A DNA stretch of 64,000 bases from Sphingobium sp. CAP-1 (GTDB taxonomy: Bacteria; Pseudomonadota; Alphaproteobacteria; Sphingomonadales; Sphingomonadaceae): contig NZ_CP046252.1 of NCBI RefSeq assembly GCF_009720145.1, positions 1,054,001-1,118,000 of the forward strand, in the 5' to 3' direction. Positions 17,667-26,016 of the stretch are shown piece by piece. Position 1 is the stretch's first letter, and the number at the start of each line of letters is the position of its first letter. Both the position numbers and the translations under genes were made by a program. The notes below the pieces were generated by a model. That model ran no database searches, was not told where the DNA came from, and saw only the letters and a program-made list of their open reading frames with translations.

Positions 17667-18775
17667 CACGCCATTCCCATCGGCAGCAGGATGCGGAAGG
17701 TGGATTCGCCCGCTTCGGTGTCGCGCGAATATTGAACGAAGCCGCTCATGTCACGGACCAGCTTGTCCACCAGCGCCAGGCCCAGTCCCTGCCCGTCGCG
17801 CTTGCCGGTGATGAAGGGGTTGAAGAGATGGTCGAGAATATGTTCGGGCACGCCGGGTCCATTGTCGATGACGAGAATTTCGATCGGCAGCACGGCGCTG
17901 CCCTTGCCGTCGCCGACCACGACCGACACGCCGTGACGAAAGGCGGTTTCGACGCGAATACGCGGCCTGGCGACATGCTCCAGCGCCTCGGCCGCGTTCT
18001 TGAGCAGATTGATCATCACCTGCACCAGCGCGTCGTCATTGATGTTGGCGAATGGCAAGGATGGATCATAATGTCTTATGATTCTAACATTTTTTGCAAA
18101 TCCAGCCGATGCCACGCCCACCGCCCTGTCGATCAGCGGATAGATGTTGCCGGGACGGCATTCCAGCGTGCGGTCGGTGGTGAAATCCTGCATCCGGTCG
18201 ATCAGGGCGGCGATCCGGTCCACCTCGTTGCAGATCAACTGGGTCAGCGCCGCGTCGCGGCCGCCATGGCTGGATTCCAGAAGTTGCGCCGCGCCCCGGA
18301 TGCCCGACAGCGGATTCTTGATCTCATGCGCCAGGATCGCCGCCGCGCCCATGGCCGACCGTGCGCCGCCGGACGAGCCGCGATGGCCGATCTTGCGCGC
18401 CTGGCTTTGCGAATGGAGCGATACGACCCGCCAGCCGTCATGATCGACGATCGGCGCGATCATCAGGTCGACCTCCATTTCGGCGGTGCGCCCGGCATGG
18501 ACCTTGATGTCATAGGCCGCGATCGGCTTGTTATTATGCCAGATGTCGAAGCGCGCGCCGGCTTCGGCGATGCGGATGGTGCGCGCGACATCGCTGCCGA
18601 TGATGGCGGACCGCGCCATGTTGAGCAGGGTTTCGGCGCGGACATTGGCGTCGGCAATGCTGTTGTCGGGCTTGATGATGAGCGTCGCCACCGGCAACGC
18701 CGTCATCTGTTCGCCCAGCGAAGGTCCGTCCTGCACCATGCGGAGCGGCGGGACGGACGTGAGCGCGCCGTTCAT
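17666..18775 (-). CDS. ntrB: NtrB nitrogen sensor kinase/phosphatase
   Basis: 369 residues, soluble (no membrane segments): PAS domain at the N-terminus (PVATLIIKPDNSIADANVRAE), HisKA H-box (AILAHEIKNPLSGIRGAAQL) and HATPase (MINLLKNAAEAL, DNGPGVPEH, GQGLGLALVDKL). In the known system NtrB phosphorylates or dephosphorylates NtrC under PII control. The ATG overlaps the dusB stop (ATGA). Bases 18061-18100 are strikingly AT-rich (about 25% G+C), encoding KNVRIIRHYDPS with rare codons. Confidence 0.95.
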   Translation of the reverse strand: MNGALTSVPPLRMVQDGPSLGEQMTALPVATLIIKPDNSIADANVRAETLLNMARSAIIGSDVARTIRIAEAGARFDIWHNNKPIAAYDIKVHAGRTAEMEVDLMIAPIVDHDGWRVVSLHSQSQARKIGHRGSSGGARSAMGAAAILAHEIKNPLSGIRGAAQLLESSHGGRDAALTQLICNEVDRIAALIDRMQDFTTDRTLECRPGNIYPLIDRAVGVASAGFAKNVRIIRHYDPSLPFANINDDALVQVMINLLKNAAEALEHVARPRIRVETAFRHGVSVVVGDGKGSAVLPIEILVIDNGPGVPEHILDHLFNPFITGKRDGQGLGLALVDKLVRDMSGFVQYSRDTEAGESTFRILLPMGMA

Positions 18776-19794
18776 GCGGCCCTGCGCAGCTCCGCCGGAT
18801 GGAGTCCGGTGGCGATCAGCGGCTCGTAAAAGCGGGCGAGCATATCCAGCACCGTCCCGGCATCCGGCTCCTGATTGACGCTGTGGCGGAACTCGGCCGA
18901 TCCCGGCAGTCCCTTGGTATACCAGCCGATATGCTTGCGGGCCATATTGACCCCGGTATAATTGTCATAATGATCGAGCATTGCGTGATAATGCCCTATG
19001 ATTGCCTGATATTGTTCCGCCAGTGTCGGATCGGGCAGGCGCGTGCCATCGCTCAGCCAGGCCATGACCTGACCGATCAGCCAGGGCCGGCCATAGGCGC
19101 CGCGACCGATCATCACGCCGTCCGCGCCGCTCTGGTCCAACGCGGTGTCGGCATCCTCGATCGAACAGATATCGCCATTGACGATCACCGGCAGCTTGAC
19201 CGCTTCCTTGACCGTGCGGACGAAGGCCCAGTCGGCGCTGCCCTTATACATCTGGTTGCGGGTGCGGCCGTGGACGGTGATGAGCTTCGCACCCAGATCC
19301 TCGGCGATATGGGCGAGTTCGGGGGCGTTGAGGCTGCCATGGTCCCAGCCCATCCGCATCTTGACGGTGACGGGTACGTCCACCGCCTCGACCGTCGCCT
19401 TGATGAGCGAGGCCGCCAGCGGCAGGTCGCGCATCAGCGCGCTGCCCGCGTCGCCATTGACCACCTTCTTCACCGGGCAGCCCATATTGATATCGATGAT
19501 CGCAGCGCCGCGATCGGCGTTCAGCTTGGCGGCTTCCGCCATTTCCGTGGGCGAGCAGCCGGCAAGCTGCATCGACACCGGCTCTTCCAGCGGATGCCAG
19601 GCGGCCTTTTGCAAAGACTGGCGGGTTTCGCGGATCATCGCCGCCGACGCGATCATCTCCGTCACGTTGAGGCCGCAGCCATAGCGGCGAACGAGCGTGC
19701 GGAACGGCATGTCGGTCACGCCCGTCATGGGGGCGAGGACGACCGGCATGTCGATGGTGATCGGGCCGATGGCGATGGGAGCAAGGGTGCGCAT
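18772..19794 (-). CDS. dusB: tRNA-dihydrouridine synthase B
   Basis: 340 residues from the ATG at 19794; the long open frame upstream is read-through antisense to ispDF. Contains the FMN TIM-barrel motif APMTGVTDMPFR, the catalytic Cys in DINMGCPVKKV, the substrate-binding K/R motif ITVHGRTRNQMYKG and NGDI. Reduces uridine to dihydrouridine in tRNA. First gene of the dusB-ntrBC operon, an arrangement common in Proteobacteria (dus-ntrBC in Alphaproteobacteria, dusB-fis in gamma). Confidence 0.95.
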   Translation of the reverse strand: MRTLAPIAIGPITIDMPVVLAPMTGVTDMPFRTLVRRYGCGLNVTEMIASAAMIRETRQSLQKAAWHPLEEPVSMQLAGCSPTEMAEAAKLNADRGAAIIDINMGCPVKKVVNGDAGSALMRDLPLAASLIKATVEAVDVPVTVKMRMGWDHGSLNAPELAHIAEDLGAKLITVHGRTRNQMYKGSADWAFVRTVKEAVKLPVIVNGDICSIEDADTALDQSGADGVMIGRGAYGRPWLIGQVMAWLSDGTRLPDPTLAEQYQAIIGHYHAMLDHYDNYTGVNMARKHIGWYTKGLPGSAEFRHSVNQEPDAGTVLDMLARFYEPLIATGLHPAELRRAA

Positions 19795-19905
19795 GGTCTG
19801 GATGGTGATACTGCCTAAAAAACAGGCAGCCCTTAGCCGAAAATGGCCGACGCGGCAAGGCGCTCCCCCTTTCGGTCCTCGCCGCGAGCCGCTATGCGGC
19901 GCTCC

Positions 19906-21075
19906 ATGACATCCAACCGCAAGATCACCGCGCTGATCGTCGCCGCCGGCCAGGGCAGCCGCGCGGGCGGCGATACGCCCAAACAATATCGGATGATCGC
20001 GGGCAAGGCGGTGCTGGCGCACGCCTATGACGCGCTGGCGGCGCATGGCGCGATCGGCGCAATCCATGTCGTGCTGGGCAACGGACAGGAGGCGACGGCG
20101 CGCGATCTGCTGGGTGATCGGGCCGCGACCTTCGTGACCGGCGCGGACAGCCGGCGCGGGTCGGTGCTGGCGGGGCTGGAGGCGATTGCCGCGACCGGCG
20201 GCGCGGACATCGTGCTGATCCATGACGCCGCGCGGCCGTTTCTGCCCGGCGTGGTGACAGAGCGGCTGCTGGGCGCGCTGGCGGAAGCGGAGGGCGCCAT
20301 TCCCACCCTGCCCGTCGCCGATACGCTGGTGCGCGGCGATGATGGCGTGATGGGCGATGGCCTCGATCGGGCCGGGCTGCACCGGGTGCAGACGCCGCAG
20401 GCTTTCCGCTTCGACACGATCCTGGCCGCCCATCGCGGCTGGGACAAGGGACGCGAGGCGACCGACGATGCGCAGATTTTGCGCGCCTGGGGCCATAACG
20501 TCATATTGGTGCAAGGCGATGAAAGGCTTGAGAAATTGACCTATCCGGCAGACTTCGCCCGCGCCGAAGCGCAATGCGCGACGCCGCGTTCGACGCGGGT
20601 GGGCATGGGCTATGACGTGCATCGGCTCGCACCGGATGAAGAACTCTGGCTGGGCGGCATCATGGTGCCACATGATCGCGGGCTGGCCGGGCATAGCGAC
20701 GCCGACGTGGCGCTCCATGCGATCGTCGATGCGATCCTCGGCGCGCTGGCGGAGGGCGACATTGGCAGCCATTTCCCGCCGTCCGATCCGCAATGGCGCG
20801 GCGCGTCGTCCGACCGTTTCCTGGCCTATGCGCGCGACCGGGTGACGGCGCGGGACGGCAGGATCGAGCATATCGACCTGACCATCATCTGCGAAGCGCC
20901 CAAGGTCGGGCCGCATCGCGACGCCATGCGCGCACGGATCGCGGAGATAGTGGCGGTGCCGATCGACCGGATCAGCGTGAAGGCCACCACCACCGAGCGG
21001 CTGGGCTTTGCCGGGCGGCGTGAAGGCATTGCCGCACAGGCGGTTGCCACCCTCTCCCTTCCCGCGCTATCCTGA
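19906..21075 (+). CDS. ispDF: Bifunctional IspDF (MEP-pathway isoprenoid synthesis)
   Basis: 389 residues joining two non-consecutive MEP-pathway enzymes. Residues ~1-220 are IspD (CTP-binding LIVAAGQGSRAGG, DTPKQYRMI, IHDAARPF, PVADTLVR); from GMGYDVHRL onward is IspF (metal-binding DVH, GHSDADVALHAI, GDIGSHFPPSD, KATTTERLGFAGR). IspD makes CDP-ME; IspF cyclises CDP-MEP phosphate to MEcPP. The fusion is typical of Alphaproteobacteria. The start is the ATG at 19906, with an alternative ATG four codons upstream (19894). Confidence 0.95.
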   Translation: MTSNRKITALIVAAGQGSRAGGDTPKQYRMIAGKAVLAHAYDALAAHGAIGAIHVVLGNGQEATARDLLGDRAATFVTGADSRRGSVLAGLEAIAATGGADIVLIHDAARPFLPGVVTERLLGALAEAEGAIPTLPVADTLVRGDDGVMGDGLDRAGLHRVQTPQAFRFDTILAAHRGWDKGREATDDAQILRAWGHNVILVQGDERLEKLTYPADFARAEAQCATPRSTRVGMGYDVHRLAPDEELWLGGIMVPHDRGLAGHSDADVALHAIVDAILGALAEGDIGSHFPPSDPQWRGASSDRFLAYARDRVTARDGRIEHIDLTIICEAPKVGPHRDAMRARIAEIVAVPIDRISVKATTTERLGFAGRREGIAAQAVATLSLPALS

Positions 21076-21079
21076 TTCC

Positions 21080-21592
21080 ATGCCTGATACCGTTCTTCCG
21101 ACCGAACTGGTCGAACTCGCCGAAAAGGTCATCATCGCCAACCGCCGCGCCGGCCGGACGATTGCCGTCGCGGAAAGCTGCACCGGCGGGCTGGTGTCGG
21201 CCGCGCTCACCGAAATCGTCGGCTCCTCCGAAGTGTTCGAGGCCGGCTTCGTCACCTATTCCAATGACATGAAGGCGGAACTTCTTAAGGTTTCGCATGA
21301 TGTGCTGGACACGTTCGGCGCGGTGTCGATCGCCACCGCCTGGGCGATGGCGCAGGGGGCGCTCAACAAAAGTCATGCCCATGTCGCGGTGGCCATCACC
21401 GGCATCGCCGGGCCGGGCGGCGGCAGCGAGCAGAAGCCGGTTGGCACGGTCGTTTTTGCCCGCGCCGAACGCGGCGCCAGCCCCGACAAGGTGGTGGCCG
21501 ACATGCACCATTTCGCGGATAGCGGCCGGGGCGGCGTGCGCCTTCAGGCGGCGCTGTGCGCGCTGGAACTGCTGCTGCCCGACGGGGCGTAA
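21080..21592 (+). CDS. CinA C-terminal domain protein (nicotinamide-nucleotide amidohydrolase type)
   Basis: 170 residues, a stand-alone CinA-C domain. Signature motifs: AVAESCTGGLVSAALTEIVGSSEVFEAGFVTYSN and ITGIAGPGGGSEQKPVGTV. PncC/YgaD-type members deamidate NMN to NaMN. The ATG at 21080 follows ispDF by 4 bp. Its last 49 bp overlap tail-to-tail with the opposite-strand COQ10-like gene. Confidence 0.9.
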   Translation: MPDTVLPTELVELAEKVIIANRRAGRTIAVAESCTGGLVSAALTEIVGSSEVFEAGFVTYSNDMKAELLKVSHDVLDTFGAVSIATAWAMAQGALNKSHAHVAVAITGIAGPGGGSEQKPVGTVVFARAERGASPDKVVADMHHFADSGRGGVRLQAALCALELLLPDGA

Positions 21593-22014
21593 AGCTCTGC
21601 CGCGCGGGTTTCGAACGCGCCGATCATCTTGCGCAGCGCCTTGTCGAAAAATTGGCCGGCCAGCATTTCGAACAGCCGGTTCTTGAATTCGAACTCGACC
21701 TCGAAATCGACCAGCACCCCGCCCTGCCCGTCGTCACGGAAGCGCCATTCATTGTGGAGATGCTTCAGGGGACCATCGAGATAGTCGACCCGGACATGGT
21801 CGGGCCGATGCTTGTGAACGCGCGAGGTGAAGCTTTCCTTCACCCCCTTGAAGCCCACGATCATGTCGGCGACCATTTCCGTATCGCTGTCCGCGCGGAC
21901 GCGGATCGCGCTCACCCAGGGCAGGAATTGCGGATAGGCGGCGACATCCGACACCAGGTCGAACATCTGCCGGGGGGTGTAGGGCAACTGGCGCGTCTCT
22001 TCATGCTTGGGCAT
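21544..22014 (-). CDS. COQ10/RatA-like START-domain protein
   Basis: 156 residues of the SRPBCC/polyketide cyclase superfamily: YTPRQMFDLVSDVAAYPQFLPW near the N-terminus, EMVADMIVGFKGVKESFTSRV, and the C-terminal helix FFDKALRKMIGAFETRAAELY. Alphaproteobacterial members resemble mitochondrial Coq10, which binds ubiquinone; the E. coli homologue RatA was reported as a ribosome-association toxin. Ubiquinone binding is more likely here. It starts 7 bp after the lipA stop, so lipA and this gene are probably co-transcribed. A Ser-rich tail ends the protein. Confidence 0.85.
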   Translation of the reverse strand: MPKHEETRQLPYTPRQMFDLVSDVAAYPQFLPWVSAIRVRADSDTEMVADMIVGFKGVKESFTSRVHKHRPDHVRVDYLDGPLKHLHNEWRFRDDGQGGVLVDFEVEFEFKNRLFEMLAGQFFDKALRKMIGAFETRAAELYAPSGSSSSSAHSAA

Positions 22015-22021
22015 TGAGGGA

Positions 22022-22972
22022 TCAGGCCTTCGCCGCCGCCCTGGCGAGCTTCGCCTCCCGCGCCGCCTTCATCTCGGCGAAATCCTTGCCGGCATGATAG
22101 CTGGAGCGGGTCAGCGGACTGGACGCCACTTGCAGGAAGCCCTTGGCCCGCGCGATCCCGGCATAGGCGTTGAAGGCCGCCGGGGTGACGAAATCGATCA
22201 CCTTGGCGTGTTTGGGCGTGGGCTGGAGATATTGACCCATGGTCAGGAAGTCGATGTCGGCCGATCGCATATCGTCCATCACCTGATGAACCTCCAGCCG
22301 CTCCTCGCCCAGCCCCAGCATGACGCCCGACTTGGTGAAGATCGACGGATCGAGCCGCTTCACCGACTCCAGCAACCGCAGCGACGCATAGTAACGCGCG
22401 CCGGGGCGGATGGTCGGGTAGAGGCGCGGGACCGTCTCCAGATTATGATTATAGACATCCGGCCGGGCGGCGACGATCATCTCGACCGCACGTTCATGCT
22501 TGTTGCGGAAGTCCGGGGTCAGGATTTCGATCGTCGTGTCCGGCGTGGTGCGGCGCAGCGCCTCGATCACCTTGACGAATTGCGACGCGCCGCCATCGGG
22601 CAGGTCGTCGCGATCGACCGAGGTGATGACGATATGTTCCAGCCCCATTTCCGCGCAGGCGTCGGCCAGATTTTGCGGTTCGTTGACATCGACTTTGCGC
22701 GGCATCCCGGTCTTGACGTTGCAGAAGGCGCAGGCGCGGGTACAGACATCGCCCAGGATCATCACCGTGGCGTGCTTCTTGGTCCAGCATTCGCCGATGT
22801 TCGGGCAGGCCGCTTCCTCGCAGACCGTGTTCAACCCCTTGTCGCGCATCAGCTTGCGCGTTTCATGATAGGCCGGGCTGGTCGGCGCCTTGACGCGAAT
22901 CCAGTCAGGCTTGCGAACGCGTTCGGCCTTTGCGGGCTGGCCGGGGACGGGGATCGGGGCGATATCGGTCAT
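22022..22972 (-). CDS. lipA: Lipoyl synthase
   Basis: 316 residues from the ATG at 22972. Radical-SAM cluster CTRACAFC (CxxxCxxC), the auxiliary cluster [12 protein letters not shown] near the N-terminus and the terminal RSSY serine ligand motif are all present. Inserts two sulphurs into octanoyl groups on lipoyl domains. The read-through frame extends far upstream, but the 5' part is antisense to carbonic anhydrase. Diverges from carbonic anhydrase across 66 bp. Confidence 0.97.
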   Translation of the reverse strand: MTDIAPIPVPGQPAKAERVRKPDWIRVKAPTSPAYHETRKLMRDKGLNTVCEEAACPNIGECWTKKHATVMILGDVCTRACAFCNVKTGMPRKVDVNEPQNLADACAEMGLEHIVITSVDRDDLPDGGASQFVKVIEALRRTTPDTTIEILTPDFRNKHERAVEMIVAARPDVYNHNLETVPRLYPTIRPGARYYASLRLLESVKRLDPSIFTKSGVMLGLGEERLEVHQVMDDMRSADIDFLTMGQYLQPTPKHAKVIDFVTPAAFNAYAGIARAKGFLQVASSPLTRSSYHAGKDFAEMKAAREAKLARAAAKA

Positions 22973-23038
22973 GCGCCCCAGATAGCGATGCGCGGCCGCT
23001 CTTGCCAGCCCCCTATTTGTGCGGCACATCGTCGCGCC

Positions 23039-23683
23039 ATGACCGACTTTACCGACATGCTCAAAGGCTATCGCCGCTTCCGTGAAACCGGCTGGGCGCG
23101 CCAGCGCCAGCGCTGGGACGAACTTAATGAAGGGCAAAGCCCCAGGGTGATGGTGATCGCCTGTTCGGACAGCCGGGTCGATCCGGCACAGATATTCGAC
23201 ACGACGCCGGGCGAAATCTTCGTCGTGCGCAATGTCGCGGCGCTGGTGCCGCCGTTCGAAACGACGCCGGGCCATCATGGCGTGTCGGCGGCGCTGGAAT
23301 TTGCGGTGCAGGTGCTGAAGGTCGGCGAGATCGTCGTCATGGGTCATGGCAAATGCGGCGGTTGCAAGGCGGCGCTCAGCCATGATCTGAAGGATGCCGC
23401 GCCGGGCGAAGGCGGCTTCGTCCACAACTGGATTCAATTGCTCGATGGCGCCCGCGAAGTCGTGATCGACCGTTTCGGGGACGATCGCAGCCGAGATGCG
23501 GAGCGCGCGATGGAGCAGGAAGGCGTCAAGGTCAGCCTGGCCAATCTGCGCAGCTTCCCCTGCGTGCGGGCCAAGGAAAAGGCCGGCAAGCTGAAACTGA
23601 TCGGCTCCTTCTTCGCGATCGCCGACGGACAGTTGCACCTGCTGGATGAAACGACGGGCGCGTTCAGCCCGGCGGCAAGCTGA
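23039..23683 (+). CDS. Beta-class carbonic anhydrase
   Basis: 214 residues from the ATG at 23039. Zinc ligands of the beta class are visible: the Cys and catalytic Asp-Arg dyad in CSDSR, and His and Cys in GHGKCGGC. Interconverts CO2 and bicarbonate in the cytoplasm; no signal peptide. The next gene starts 25 bp downstream on the same strand. Confidence 0.95.
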   Translation: MTDFTDMLKGYRRFRETGWARQRQRWDELNEGQSPRVMVIACSDSRVDPAQIFDTTPGEIFVVRNVAALVPPFETTPGHHGVSAALEFAVQVLKVGEIVVMGHGKCGGCKAALSHDLKDAAPGEGGFVHNWIQLLDGAREVVIDRFGDDRSRDAERAMEQEGVKVSLANLRSFPCVRAKEKAGKLKLIGSFFAIADGQLHLLDETTGAFSPAAS

Positions 23684-23708
23684 CCAAAGCCGCAAGGGAG
23701 ACGGGCCG

Positions 23709-24500
23709 ATGGCGACACGACAGGAAGGCCGCGGCAATATCGCCCTGCTGATCGACGCCGACAATGCGTCGGCCGCGCATTTCGATTCGGTTATGACCGT
23801 GCTGGCGGAGCTGGGCACGGTGAATATCCGCCGCGCCTATGGCAATTGGAGCAAGGCGACGCTCAAGACCTGGGCGGCGCTCTCCATCGCGCAGGCGATC
23901 GAGCCGCAGCAGCAGTTCGACCTGACCAAGGGCAAGAACGCCACCGACATGAAGATGACGATCGACGCGATGGACCTGCTGGCCAGCGGGCGCGTCGACG
24001 GTTTTGGCCTGATGTCGAGCGACAGCGACTTCACCCCGCTGGTGACGCGGCTGCGGCAGGACGGCATTCCCGTCTATGGCTTTGGCCTGGCCGGAACGCC
24101 GGAGGGCTTCCGCCGCGCCTGCACCCGTTTCATCGACGTGGCGGCATTGAAGGCGGCCGAAGTACCGGTAGCGACAAAGGCGACGACCGGGGCGGCCAAA
24201 GCCAAGGCGCCGGCGGCCAGGGCTGCGCCTCCCGCCCCCGCTGCGCCGGTCGCTGCGCCGCAGGGCAAGGCGGTCGATGCCGAAGTCGTGCGCCTGCTGA
24301 TCGACGCCTATGACGAAGCGAAGCGGGATGAGCGCGGCTTTGTCGCGCTGGGGCCGGTGGGACAGCGCGTGGGCAACCGCTCCAGCTTCGACGTGCGCAA
24401 TTACGGCTATAAGCGTCTGTCCGATCTGGTCGCCGCCATCCCCAATTTCATTACCGAAGTCCGTGAGGGCGGCCAGACCTGGATCAAGCGGATCAAGTGA
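23709..24500 (+). CDS. NYN domain RNase-like protein with C-terminal OST-HTH/LOTUS domain
   Basis: 263 residues. The NYN (PIN-like) nuclease core shows conserved acids: [25 protein letters not shown] and [15 protein letters not shown] Ala/Pro/Lys-rich linker (about 155-190) leads to a C-terminal winged-helix OST-HTH domain ([12 protein letters not shown] ... [25 protein letters not shown]). LOTUS domains bind RNA, so an RNA-processing role is inferred. The stop overlaps the acylphosphatase start (TGATG). Confidence 0.88.
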   Translation: MATRQEGRGNIALLIDADNASAAHFDSVMTVLAELGTVNIRRAYGNWSKATLKTWAALSIAQAIEPQQQFDLTKGKNATDMKMTIDAMDLLASGRVDGFGLMSSDSDFTPLVTRLRQDGIPVYGFGLAGTPEGFRRACTRFIDVAALKAAEVPVATKATTGAAKAKAPAARAAPPAPAAPVAAPQGKAVDAEVVRLLIDAYDEAKRDERGFVALGPVGQRVGNRSSFDVRNYGYKRLSDLVAAIPNFITEVREGGQTWIKRIK

Positions 24501-24781
24501 TGGCGCCGGTCGCGCGCCACCTGATGATCCATGGCCGGGTGCAGGGCGTCTGGTATCGCGGCTGGACGGTGGAGACGGCGCGTGGCCTTGGCCTCACCGG
24601 CTGGGTGCGCAACTGCGCGGACGGCTGCGTCGAGGCGCTGGTGCAGGGTGAAGCGGAGGCGGTGGCGCGCTTTATCGCGCTGGCGCAGGATGGACCGGTG
24701 GCAGCGCAAGTGGCGCGGATCGATGCGGCGGACGCGACGGTCGAAGTGCTGGACGGCTTCCGCAAGCGGCCGACGGCCTGA
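24500..24781 (+). CDS. Acylphosphatase
   Basis: 93 residues. The acylphosphatase signature is complete: catalytic Arg in HGRVQGVWYRGW and catalytic Asn in GWVRNCADG. Hydrolyses acyl-phosphate bonds. The ATG at 24500 shares a base with the upstream stop (TGATG), making coupled translation with the NYN-LOTUS protein likely. Confidence 0.93.
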   Translation: MAPVARHLMIHGRVQGVWYRGWTVETARGLGLTGWVRNCADGCVEALVQGEAEAVARFIALAQDGPVAAQVARIDAADATVEVLDGFRKRPTA

Positions 24782-24847
24782 ACGCGCCTGTCTTTACCTC
24801 CCCTTGCGGATCGGGCAGCCTTCCTTCGTCTTGCGCGGCGAAGGGAA

Positions 24848-25858
24848 ATGGCCTTGCGGATTGGCATAGCGACGATCATCGGCGGGACGATGGTGCTGGC
24901 GTCGGGCGTGATGGCCGCTCGCCCCGACTGGCGCTGGCCCGCCTTTCCCGCGGGCGTGACCGCCCCCGCTTTGCCGCAGGGCAGCAGCATGAGCGCGGCC
25001 AGGGTCGCGCTGGGCCGGCGGCTTTTCTATGACCGCGCCCTGTCGCACGATAACAGCATGGCTTGCGCCGATTGCCACAGTCAGGCGCGCGGCTTCACCG
25101 ATGGCCAGCCCACCCATGTTGGCGCGACCGGCGAAATGGGGGTGCGCAATGTGCCGGGCCTGACCAATGTCGCTTGGCGCGGCGGGCTGACCTGGACCGA
25201 CGCGGGCCTGACGACGCTGGAGGCGCAGGCGATGGTGCCGATGACCGGGCGCAAGCCGGTGGAAATGGGCATGGCCGGGGATGACGCGCAACTGGCGCGA
25301 CGACTGGATGCCGATCCCTGCTACCGGCGGATGTTCGCCCGTGCCTTTCCGGGTGCGAAGGGGGACATGGGCTATGCCGGGGTGACGGCGGCGCTGGGCG
25401 CGTTCCAGCGGACGATGATCTCCTTTGGCAGTCCCTATGATCGCGGCGCCCTGTCTCCGCTGGCGCGCAAGGGGGCGGCGCAGTTCGCGGCGGCGGGCTG
25501 CGCCGCCTGCCATCAGGGACCGGATTTCACCGACGGACAGGTCCATTATGTCGGCACCGCCGCGCCGGGCGAGCCGGATGGCAGCCTCTATGGCGGCAAG
25601 CCACCGCCGCCCGGCTTCGAACCGCCGCCCGAACGCTTTCGCACGCCCACGCTCCGCAATGTCGCGGTGACGGGTCCATGGTTGCATGACGGGCGCAGCG
25701 GCAGCATCGATCAGGCGATCCGCCGTCACGCCGCCGCGCAACTGGCGGGGGTGGAGATGCCCGCGCTGCTGGCCTTTCTCGATTCGCTGACCGATCGGGA
25801 ATTTCTGGAGCGCAAGGCGCTGGGACCGCCACCGGCCGCCTGCCCGGTCGCCCTTTGA
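24848..25858 (+). CDS. Di-haem cytochrome c peroxidase (CcpA/MauG superfamily)
   Basis: 336 residues with a signal peptide (hydrophobic segment about 5-22), hence periplasmic. Two c-type haem sites are seen: CADCH near residue 72 and CAACH near 218. Layout matches the bacterial CcpA/MauG family (GRRLFYDRALSHDNSMACADCH; FRTPTLRNVAVTGPWLHDGR). Classical members reduce H2O2; MauG-like members oxidise other partners, so the substrate is open. Confidence 0.88.
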   Translation: MALRIGIATIIGGTMVLASGVMAARPDWRWPAFPAGVTAPALPQGSSMSAARVALGRRLFYDRALSHDNSMACADCHSQARGFTDGQPTHVGATGEMGVRNVPGLTNVAWRGGLTWTDAGLTTLEAQAMVPMTGRKPVEMGMAGDDAQLARRLDADPCYRRMFARAFPGAKGDMGYAGVTAALGAFQRTMISFGSPYDRGALSPLARKGAAQFAAAGCAACHQGPDFTDGQVHYVGTAAPGEPDGSLYGGKPPPPGFEPPPERFRTPTLRNVAVTGPWLHDGRSGSIDQAIRRHAAAQLAGVEMPALLAFLDSLTDREFLERKALGPPPAACPVAL

Positions 25859-25866
25859 ACAAAAAA

Positions 25867-25902
25867 AGGGCCGATCCGTGAGGACCAGCCCTGAAAGTTT
25901 TT
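25867..25902 (+). terminator. Probable terminator of the cytochrome c peroxidase gene
   Basis: AGGGC (25867-25871) pairs with GCCCT (25888-25892), with a further imperfect inner stem (GATCC against GGACC); a TTTTT run follows at 25898-25902. It starts 9 bp after the stop codon. Confidence 0.5.
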
Positions 25903-25971
25903 AGGAGAGGATGCCTGAAAGGCCTGCTCCCTATGAAATGTTAGCGCCACCATCGCAAGTGCGAAAAGAAT

Positions 25972-26002
25972 TTTTACGGTTGCAAATATTGCAACCGTAA
26001 AA
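25972..26002. repeat. Perfect 14-bp palindrome with 3-nt spacer
   Basis: Arms 25972-25985 (TTTTACGGTTGCAA) and 25989-26002 are exact inverted copies around ATA. It lies between the convergent peroxidase and ettA genes, 15 bp from the ettA stop. The symmetry suits a bidirectional terminator, but the T-run is on the wrong side of the GC stem for a classic one, so a protein-binding operator is an alternative. Confidence 0.7.
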
Positions 26003-26016
26003 TCGACATGCCCCGA

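Noticed and set aside
19795..20916. Upstream extension of the dusB frame to 714 codons
   Set aside because: The added part is antisense to IspD and lacks any motif; DusB starts normally at 19794.
22973..23818. Upstream extension of the lipA frame to 598 codons
   Set aside because: The extra N-terminus is antisense to carbonic anhydrase and not part of lipoyl synthase.
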